Below are positions 6,023 to 11,710 of a stretch of 11,710 nt of DNA, piece after piece (the first letter of the stretch is position 1; each line of letters opens with the position of its first letter). This DNA is from an uncultured Prevotella sp. GTDB taxonomy: Bacteria > Bacteroidota > Bacteroidia > Bacteroidales > Bacteroidaceae. The DNA is taken from contig CALCHM010000173.1 in assembly GCA_937901345.1 (NCBI GenBank), positions 1 to 11,710 on the forward strand, given 5' to 3'. The position numbers and the translations under genes are program-made. Under the pieces are notes generated by a model. It was not told the DNA's origin and searched no databases. It worked only from the letters and a program-made list of their open reading frames with translations.

Positions 6023-8461
6023 TCACTCCTTCGCAATAATCTCCGCAGGATTCTGCCTCATCACGGTGCGGACGTGGAGGGAGACGACGAGGAGGATGAC
6101 GAGGGAGGTCATGCAGATGCTGAGGAGGAGGGGCATGACTGGGGATATGAGATGATGAGGAATCTTTTGCGATACAGCCCACTCCTTCAGGAACTGGCTG
6201 AAGAGGATGCCTGCAGGGATTGTAATGACGCTTGCAACACCTATGAGCCACAGGTAGAGGCGGCCGAAGAGCAGGGCTATGTCTCCTCGTTTGGCGCCGT
6301 GAATCTTACGCAGAGCCACTTCCTTCTGTCGTGAGCGGGTGTCGAGGGCAATTGTGCTCCAGATTCCCATAAAGCAGATTAAGGCGCAGATGGCAGAGAG
6401 TATCCATGCACCGCGCTGGAGGTTGAGGAGTCCTTGGAATTCCTCGGTAAGTGTGTCGCGCAGGTTGAATACGGTTTCTCTCAAGGGTAGAGGATTGATG
6501 CGGCGCATCTCGTCCTTCAACTGTTGTATCACTTCGCGGTACATGCCCTCTTCGGGTTCGATGATAAATTGACCAAAAAGTCCATAGGGATTCTGACGGA
6601 AGATGGCAAGGTTATGAGATGAAAAGTACTGGTGATTGTAGGGCAGCGTGGCAAACGTACCGCCAACGGGCCATACCTCATAATCATCGTTCCATCCGAG
6701 GTAAAGAGTGAGCGTTCCGTTTTTGATTACTCCTAAGGAGTCAAACTTAGCGTAGAGCGCCTCGTTGAGCACGATGCATTCTTTTCGTTGATCCTCGGGC
6801 ACGAACCATTTGATGGGGCGTTGCCAAAAGTCGAAGAAGGCGGTGTCGGTCAGGAAGTAGGTCTCGAAATGATCAGTACCAAGCGCCTCTTTAGCACCAG
6901 GCGTTTCTCTAGTCTCTTTGAACGACATGTGCATCCTAGAATGTTCGATGGCACGCTTGATTCCCTTGCGGGGTATCTGCAAGTATTCTTTCAGCGCCAC
7001 GAAGTCGTTGCTGTTGTAGGGGTCTATGTTAAGGCATTCCTGATAGTGGTCGTCATTTTCGGGAATGTTTATCTGCTCTTTTACTAAGCCAATAAATTGC
7101 GTGAAGGCCAGTGCACCTGAAAGGAAGACAAGGCTCACCACCAACTGAATGCCCAGCATAGTATTGCGCAAGGAGTGCCCCGCATTGCGGTGTAATCCTG
7201 CCGCCAAGTTGGTGTTTGACTTGCGGATGCGATGGAGTGCCACCCACACGATAAAGGCGCTCAGCAATGTCACGACGCAGAAGACCTGCAGAATCGTAGC
7301 GTTATGACCATACACCACCCAGGCAAGGTCGTCAAACATGGTCCTGAAGTGCACTTCCACAAAGTTGACCAACCAACTCATCAACACCAAAGCCACTGCC
7401 AATGCGAGGGCAAGGACAAGAGATACCTCCGTCAGGAAAAGTCCATACAGACTCCATTTCTTAGCACCATGCACCATGCGGAGCATTACCTCGCGTCGGC
7501 GCATCTGGAAGAGTTGCAACTGCATCTTGAGGAAACCCACAAGGGCTGCCAGCAGTACCATGGAACTGATTAGGTAAACAATGGTGCGCACCAACAGTAC
7601 AGAGCCATTCCTACGGCTAATCACATCGCTCATTGACTCCACCTTTGCTTTCAGTCCTAAGGGTTGCAGACGGAGGTTTGCTGCCTGCTCCAGGTCTTTT
7701 GCAGTGTAGCCTTCCTGCAGCAGCACCTCGTATTTCGTGGCGTAAAAGCGCTCTACTGCTTTATGCTCACTACCTCTCATACAAAAGAAAGCCCAATTTC
7801 CGATAACGTCATTAGTGGACATCGTTTTCACAACATCAATCACCGTGTAGGTGTCTATAACACCGCGATTTTCCTCAAAACTAAAATACTCATAGCGAAT
7901 CTTATTGCCCACAGGATTCTTGTCGCCGAAGATGAATTTCGCCAGCGTTTCGCTCAATACGGCTTCGTCATTATTCAGCACAGGAATCTTCTCGCCCGTC
8001 AGTGCCGAGCGCGCTCCGCGGAAGTTAAGGTATTCGGGCATCGTGAGACTATGCCTCATATCCATTTCTCTTTCCGTAGAGTCGGGAAATTCTATTATGA
8101 TTTGAGACTCGCCATGCTGGTCGTCCACGTAGAACATTTTTTCCACGCCCACCATACCTCCGCCAGAGGTCAGTGCCGTGTGAATATCTTCAAGGATTCT
8201 TATTTTCTGAGTATTGAAAGCAACGCTCCCGTCCTCGGGATTGGGAGCAATGTCTTCATGATGGAGCTTGACGAACGACATTTCGTAAGTGCGGTCGAAA
8301 TAAGGTTCATCGCAAATGGCGGGATTGCCAAAATGTATTAGCACAAAGTGCGTAGCTGCCAGCGTGATCATGCCCACAGCCAGGGCAAGAATACTAATCG
8401 CATTCTGCAATTTGTATTTCAGCAGATTGCGGAGGGAGATTTTGAGGGAGTGTAATAGCAT
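6023..8461 (-). CDS. MacB/FtsX-type ABC transporter permease (paralog 1)
   Basis: 812 aa from the ATG at 8461. An in-frame ATG at 8548 would add 29 residues, but they are encoded by an intergenic repeat; the paralog also begins at the equivalent M (MFLHILKISLRNLLKYKLQ versus MLLHSLKISLRNLLKYKLQ). The layout is that of a duplicated MacB permease: one membrane segment at about 19-43, a periplasmic domain of about 245 residues, FtsX-type segments near 289-311, 341-366 and 388-410, a second half opening at about 432-455, a second periplasmic domain (about 460-680) and three segments near 685-706, 732-757 and 772-798. RxxEVxLRxxHGAK occurs twice (322-334 and 711-724), after the first segment of each FtsX domain. 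It should be the inner-membrane part of a tripartite or lipoprotein-type ABC exporter, but no ATPase is in the window. Substrate unknown. Confidence 0.9.
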   Translation of the reverse strand: MLLHSLKISLRNLLKYKLQNAISILALAVGMITLAATHFVLIHFGNPAICDEPYFDRTYEMSFVKLHHEDIAPNPEDGSVAFNTQKIRILEDIHTALTSGGGMVGVEKMFYVDDQHGESQIIIEFPDSTEREMDMRHSLTMPEYLNFRGARSALTGEKIPVLNNDEAVLSETLAKFIFGDKNPVGNKIRYEYFSFEENRGVIDTYTVIDVVKTMSTNDVIGNWAFFCMRGSEHKAVERFYATKYEVLLQEGYTAKDLEQAANLRLQPLGLKAKVESMSDVISRRNGSVLLVRTIVYLISSMVLLAALVGFLKMQLQLFQMRRREVMLRMVHGAKKWSLYGLFLTEVSLVLALALAVALVLMSWLVNFVEVHFRTMFDDLAWVVYGHNATILQVFCVVTLLSAFIVWVALHRIRKSNTNLAAGLHRNAGHSLRNTMLGIQLVVSLVFLSGALAFTQFIGLVKEQINIPENDDHYQECLNIDPYNSNDFVALKEYLQIPRKGIKRAIEHSRMHMSFKETRETPGAKEALGTDHFETYFLTDTAFFDFWQRPIKWFVPEDQRKECIVLNEALYAKFDSLGVIKNGTLTLYLGWNDDYEVWPVGGTFATLPYNHQYFSSHNLAIFRQNPYGLFGQFIIEPEEGMYREVIQQLKDEMRRINPLPLRETVFNLRDTLTEEFQGLLNLQRGAWILSAICALICFMGIWSTIALDTRSRQKEVALRKIHGAKRGDIALLFGRLYLWLIGVASVITIPAGILFSQFLKEWAVSQKIPHHLISPVMPLLLSICMTSLVILLVVSLHVRTVMRQNPAEIIAKE

Positions 8462-8505
8462 AGGTTTTGAAATGAGAAAGGAGAAAAAGACCGTGCAGGG
8501 CAGTC

Positions 8506-8728
8506 GGGCTGAAAGCCCAGTGAGCGCCAAGCCCAGGGCAAGTTCCACAGGAACGGCGCCCTGGGTTTGTTAGTCGTTGGAAGGTGCGCTCTGAAAGAGC
8601 AACAGCCTTGATGATTGACGTTTTGCTTTTGCCCCTGTAGGGCGCACCATTCGGGACGTTATTCACCCAGGGTGTCGGCTCACGTTGTTCGCCTTGCCCT
8701 GGGCTGGGTGCTTTTGGGCTTTCAGCCC
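8506..8728. repeat. Long imperfect inverted repeat, full dispersed element (copy B core)
   Basis: The left arm (8506 to about 8602) and right arm (about 8632 to 8728) are imperfect reverse complements around a spacer of about 30 bp. Landmarks in order: GGGCTGAAAGCCC (8506-8518), GCCCAGGGCAAG, CCCTGGGT (8559-8566), GGTGCGC, then on the right GGCGCACC, ACCCAGGG (8665), CTTGCCCTGGGC and GGGCTTTCAGCCC (8716-8728). The small palindromes inside each arm form a nested structure. The right arm and its flank recur at 2499-2655. No coding potential is evident. Confidence 0.9.
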
Positions 8729-8805
8729 GAAAGGGCGCGCGCTTGGAGAGTCAAGGCCTCAAAGGTCTTTAAAGTCTTTTAGGTCTTTTGGGACGCGCGC
8801 AGGGA
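8646..8805. repeat. Dispersed element, copy B right half plus GGTCTTTAA tract
   Basis: This is the counterpart of 2499-2655, from ACCATTCGGGA to GCGCGCAGGGA, with scattered substitutions and small indels. It includes the GCGCGC-bounded tract of AAGGTCTTTA-like direct repeats. Here, unlike copy A, the inverted left arm is also present. Confidence 0.85.
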
Positions 8806-8840
8806 ACTGCGGTGCATTTGGAGAAACAGTCCGCACGGTA

Positions 8841-8870
8841 GTTGTACTCTGTACTCTGTGCTCTGTACTC
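8841..8870. repeat. GTTGTACTCTG repeat, single copy after permease paralog 2
   Basis: GTTGTACTCTGTACTCTGT followed by GCTCTGTACTC ends 5 bp from the stop codon at 8876-8878. It is the same motif as the 21-bp array at 3096-3177 and the copy at 11429-11459. The flank TCCGCACGGYA next to it is also shared with the 11429 copy. Confidence 0.85.
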
Positions 8871-8875
8871 TTGTT

Positions 8876-11281
8876 TTACTCTTTCGCAATCATCTCCGCA
8901 GGTTTTACTCGCTGGACTTGGTGAAGATGGTAGCCTACGATGAGGAGGATGACAAGGGCGGTGATGAGGAGGGCGCCGAGGATGGGGAGGACGGGCGAGA
9001 GCTGTTCGGCGATAGAGCTGCTGACACTGTTGCGCGCCAAATCTTTCAGCAGGGTGTTGAAGATGACGATGAGGGGCGTGCTGACAATAGTAGCCACGGC
9101 AATGAGCCACAGGTAGAGGCGACCGAAGAGCAGGGCGATGTCCCCTCGCTTGGCGCCGTGCACTTTTCTCAACGCTACTTCCTTCTGACGCGAACGGGTG
9201 TCGAGGGCGATGGTACTCCAAATACCCATCAAGCAGATGACGAGACAGACGCTCGATAGTATCCACGAACCACGCTGCATGACTTCGTAGATGACAATCG
9301 CTTCGTCGAGCGACTTGCGAAGGTTCAGTACACGCTGCTCCAAGGGTTTGGGATTGATGCGGTGCATGACATCCTTGAGGTCGGCAAAGACGCGGTCGTA
9401 CGCTCCGTTCTTGGGCTGGACGATGATTTCGAAGACTTGCTCGTCTCCCCAATTACCCAATTCCACAGCCTGGCATTTGGTATGCATATAGTTGTTATTC
9501 TTATAGGGCAGTGTGGAGAAGGTGCCACCAATGCGCAAGGGGCGTCCACCAATGGAATGAATCACACCGTTGGCGGTCAATCCGTGGTGCTCCAACTTGG
9601 TATAGAGCGAGTCGGTCAGCAATACGCAATTCGTGCGGTCATCGGGAGGCAACATCCAGCGGATGGGGCGGTTCCAGAAGTCGAGCATTGTGGTGTCGCA
9701 GACCTTGTGGTCACTTATCCAAATGTACCCAAAAACGTTCATTGCCTCGGGGTACTCATTGACCTCCTTGATGCGGAACTGCTCAAGCGATATAGGGATG
9801 AAGCGCTCAATGTCTTTCGCCTCAGTGCGTAGGTACTCCAAAATCTTGGGCGAATCCTCTTCTGTTAAGTAGGGGCGCACCAGGATGCACTCCTTATAGA
9901 AGTCATCATTCTCGGGCACATTATAGTCCTTCAAAGAGAGTTCACTGAATTGTGTTAGGGCAAGACTACCGCCCACAAAGAGGATGCAGATGGCAATCTG
10001 AATGCCGAGCATCGTGTTGCGCAGGGCGTGTCCGCGACTGCGGTGTAATTGTACGGCCATGCTTTGACGTTGGCGCACCATCGCACGGACGGTCAGCCAC
10101 ACTACGAAGAGACTCAGCAACACTACGGCACAGAGTATCACCGCCACACTTTCGTACACGCCTTCTACTTGCCAACCCCAACCGTTGAGGTAAGGCATGA
10201 GCGTAGTGTTGGTAAATTCAATAAGTAAGGCAGCAAGGATGAATGAAGCCATGCCGGCGAGCAAGAAGGTGAGGAGGGTTTCGCAAGCAAAGAGGCGGAA
10301 AATGCTTCTGCCCGTAGCACCGTGCACGCGGCGCAGCGCTACTTCGCGCTGACGCATACGGAAGAGTTGCAACTGCATTTTCAAGAAACCGATTAAGGCA
10401 GCTACGAGGATGAGCGAACTGATGAGGTAAATGATGGTGCAAACTATTGCTATCTGCTTGACTTGATCGTCAAAACTTTCCTTCATCGGGGTGAGGCGGG
10501 CTGTGATTCCGTCAAAATGTTTTAAGCGGCGCACCATTTCTGCTTCCACTTCCTTGGGGTCTTGTCCTTCTTCAAGCACAAGGGCATAGGATCGGTGGAA
10601 GTCGTCTTTCACACCTTCCACATAGACAAAAAAATCATTCGAAACATCGTCGGTAATATTACCTACGGCATAGACATCGCGGATGGTGAACTCTACGAAT
10701 TCTGTACCATTAAAATAAAAATTAACGGTGCATCCCACAGGATTCTCCTTGCCAAAGATGTCGCGGGCATGTCTCTCACTAATGACAATTTCTTTATTGC
10801 GAAGCACGGGAATCTTCTCGCCCGTCAGCGCCGAGCGTATGCCCCAGAAGTTGAGGTCGTCCGCCTGCTTGATATAGTAAGAATAAGCACCTATGCGTTG
10901 GGTACTATCGGGCAAGGTAAAGGTCATACCGCCGCCCATAGTCACACCACCCATAAAGGCATTGTGAATCACCTTTTCCACACCAGGTAGCGGACCGCCC
11001 AAGAAGAGTGCGTCGTGCATTTCGGGGGTGACGCGCTCGGCGGATGTCGTAAACCACACTTGCGCGCTATCCAGTTTGTGAGGTTCGTTGGGGAAGTCCG
11101 CCATATAGCAGCGGTCGTAATACTCCTCCTGGCTGATAGCAGGCGGTCCCATGTGTTTCAAAACAAAATGTGTGGCAGCCAAGGTAACGATGCCTACCGC
11201 CAGCGCTGCTACGCTGACGAGGGTTTGCAACTTGTATTTAAGGAGGTTGCGGAGGGAGATTTTGAGGATGTGGAGGAACAT
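8876..11281 (-). CDS. MacB/FtsX-type ABC transporter permease (paralog 2)
   Basis: 801 aa from the ATG at 11281. A further in-frame ATG at 11332 would add 17 residues absent from the paralog alignment, so it is not preferred. The architecture matches paralog 1: first membrane segment at about 19-43, periplasmic domain to about 275, FtsX segments near 277-299, 330-355 and 376-399, second-half opening at 421-444, second periplasmic domain (about 450-670) and final segments near 673-694, 720-745 and 762-785. RQREVALRRVHGA (310-322) and RQKEVALRKVHGAKRGD (698-714) are the conserved post-TM cytoplasmic motifs. The C terminus PAEMIAKE parallels PAEIIAKE of paralog 1. The last 250 bp are almost identical to the partial paralog at the right edge. 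It is probably an exporter subunit or one member of a heteromeric permease set; the partner ATPase is not visible. Confidence 0.9.
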   Translation of the reverse strand: MFLHILKISLRNLLKYKLQTLVSVAALAVGIVTLAATHFVLKHMGPPAISQEEYYDRCYMADFPNEPHKLDSAQVWFTTSAERVTPEMHDALFLGGPLPGVEKVIHNAFMGGVTMGGGMTFTLPDSTQRIGAYSYYIKQADDLNFWGIRSALTGEKIPVLRNKEIVISERHARDIFGKENPVGCTVNFYFNGTEFVEFTIRDVYAVGNITDDVSNDFFVYVEGVKDDFHRSYALVLEEGQDPKEVEAEMVRRLKHFDGITARLTPMKESFDDQVKQIAIVCTIIYLISSLILVAALIGFLKMQLQLFRMRQREVALRRVHGATGRSIFRLFACETLLTFLLAGMASFILAALLIEFTNTTLMPYLNGWGWQVEGVYESVAVILCAVVLLSLFVVWLTVRAMVRQRQSMAVQLHRSRGHALRNTMLGIQIAICILFVGGSLALTQFSELSLKDYNVPENDDFYKECILVRPYLTEEDSPKILEYLRTEAKDIERFIPISLEQFRIKEVNEYPEAMNVFGYIWISDHKVCDTTMLDFWNRPIRWMLPPDDRTNCVLLTDSLYTKLEHHGLTANGVIHSIGGRPLRIGGTFSTLPYKNNNYMHTKCQAVELGNWGDEQVFEIIVQPKNGAYDRVFADLKDVMHRINPKPLEQRVLNLRKSLDEAIVIYEVMQRGSWILSSVCLVICLMGIWSTIALDTRSRQKEVALRKVHGAKRGDIALLFGRLYLWLIAVATIVSTPLIVIFNTLLKDLARNSVSSSIAEQLSPVLPILGALLITALVILLIVGYHLHQVQRVKPAEMIAKE

Positions 11282-11330
11282 AGGTTTGAAAGGAGAAATG
11301 AAAAAGGAGAACCGACGCCAAACCGAGTGC

Positions 11331-11348
11331 AATCAAGCTTGCTTGATT
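11331..11348. repeat. Short perfect hairpin in the leader of permease paralog 2
   Basis: Two 8-bp arms, AATCAAGC and GCTTGATT, are separated by TT. The hairpin lies 50 bp upstream of the start at 11281. It has no T-run on either side, so it is not a standard terminator. It may be part of an intergenic repeat or a leader structure. Confidence 0.6.
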
Positions 11349-11428
11349 TGCCGAGGTGCGAAGGAGGTAAAGACTGCGAAGCAGGATTAAAGGAGAAATA
11401 ACCTTGCGGAGTGATTATCCGCACGGCA

Positions 11429-11459
11429 GTTGTACTCTGTACTCTGTTATCTGTACTCT
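11429..11459. repeat. GTTGTACTCTG repeat, single copy after permease paralog 3
   Basis: GTTGTACTCTGTACTCTGT is followed by TATCTGTACTCT and ends 5 bp from the stop codon at 11464-11466. This is the third locus of the family, with the same position and orientation relative to the upstream gene. Confidence 0.85.
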
Positions 11460-11463
11460 CGCA

Positions 11464-11710
11464 TCACTCTTTCGCAATCATCTCCGCAGGCCGTACGCGG
11501 AGCACTTGGTGAAGGTGATAACCGACGATGAGGAGGATGACAAGGGCGGTGATGAGGAGGGCACCGAGGATGGGGAGTGTGGGGGAGAGGCGCTCTGCCA
11601 TACCATTGATGAAACCGTTTCTTGCCCAGTCCTTCAGGAGAGTGTTGAAGAGAAGGATGAGGGGCGTGCTGACAATAGTAGCCACGGCAATGAGCCACAG
11701 GTAGAGGCGA
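11464..11710 (-). CDS. MacB/FtsX-type ABC transporter permease, C-terminal fragment (paralog 3, cut by window edge)
   Basis: The frame is open from the window edge to the TGA at 11464 and encodes about 81 residues: RLYLWLIAVATIVSTPLILL, a loop, a last membrane segment (LPILGALLITALVILLIVGY) and the ending RPAEMIAKE. This matches residues 721-801 of paralog 2 except mainly in the loop NSVSSSIAEQ versus NGFINGMAER. It is the C-terminal end of a third permease whose body lies outside the window. At DNA level 11656-11710 is identical to 9068-9122. Confidence 0.9.
   Translation of the reverse strand, partial: RLYLWLIAVATIVSTPLILLFNTLLKDWARNGFINGMAERLSPTLPILGALLITALVILLIVGYHLHQVLRVRPAEMIAKE

Larger units (their letters stand above)
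8462..8875. other. 414-bp gene-free region between two permease genes
   Basis: Next to the downstream start is a leader resembling that of the other permease (CTCCTTTCTCATTTCAAAACCTATG-like). The rest is the long inverted repeat (8506-8728), the GGTCTTTAA tract (about 8755-8790) and one copy of the GTTGTACTCTG repeat (8841-8870). I find no TAnnTTTG box on the minus strand, so paralog 1 may depend on read-through or on an unrecognised promoter. Confidence 0.7.
11282..11463. other. Intergenic region between permease paralogs 2 and 3, with short hairpins
   Basis: This holds a leader rich in CTCCTTT on the minus strand, the hairpin AATCAAGC-TT-GCTTGATT (11331-11348), a small CTGC-GAA-GCAG palindrome (11374-11384), a TGCGGA/TCCGCA pair (11405-11410 and 11418-11423) and one GTTGTACTCTG repeat. 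No TAnnTTTG box is seen. The TGCGG/CCGCA pair has a counterpart near 8808-8835 after paralog 2. Confidence 0.6.

Noticed and set aside
7664..8341. 225-codon plus-strand frame antisense to permease paralog 1
   Set aside because: It has no recognisable domain and lies wholly antisense to a conserved gene.
8506..8805. Insertion sequence
   Set aside because: The inverted repeat has no transposase frame or obvious target-site duplication. At most it is a non-autonomous or REP-like element.
8769..9452. 227-codon minus-strand frame overlapping permease paralog 2
   Set aside because: It is a shadow in another frame of a well-supported permease. Its Pro/Arg/His-rich composition is typical of off-frame translation of GC-rich coding DNA.

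Overview
The window looks like chromosomal DNA from a Bacteroidales bacterium, probably Prevotella-like. The genus is a guess. The evidence is two TAnnTTTG promoter boxes (the Bacteroidetes -7 element), gene starts without Shine-Dalgarno sequences, and typical Bacteroidetes families: DUF4476, a four-helix-bundle-suffix protein, a periplasmic TlpA-like thioredoxin and runs of MacB/FtsX permeases. Every credible gene is on the minus strand, so transcription runs from high to low coordinates. No rRNA, tRNA, CRISPR array, transposase or phage gene is visible.

Layout from low to high coordinates: the first 30 codons of recR, overlapped by 4 nt (ATGA) with a small PD-(D/E)XK (HSDR_N-type) protein; a good intrinsic terminator; a secreted choloylglycine-hydrolase-family amidase with its own promoter; a secreted DUF4476 protein; about 720 bp of gene-free, repeat-dense DNA; a 669-aa exported thioredoxin-fold protein, probably co-transcribed with a four-helix-bundle protein from a promoter near 5880; a CTATAG repeat array; then two complete paralogous MacB/FtsX-type ABC permeases of 812 and 801 aa and the C-terminal end of a third, cut by the window edge. 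No ABC ATPase, membrane-fusion protein or outer-membrane channel is in the window. The permeases would need an ATPase encoded elsewhere, possibly beyond the right edge.

The proteins are recognisable families. The unusual content is between the genes: (1) a 42-bp tandem array in which each unit carries the 12-bp palindrome ATATCGCGATAT; (2) a dispersed element present once as a long inverted repeat of about 220 bp and once as a half copy, both with the same right flank; (3) a GTTGTACTCTGTACTCTGT repeat just past the stop codons of three genes, amplified as 21-bp tandem units at one of them; (4) nine CTATAG-like hexamers at 9-10 bp spacing inside a 13-bp perfect inverted repeat; and (5) an 8-bp repeat ending 5 bp from the start codon of the DUF4476 gene. 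I see no convincing new multi-gene system. The repeat families and the homogenised permease paralogs are what deserve follow-up.
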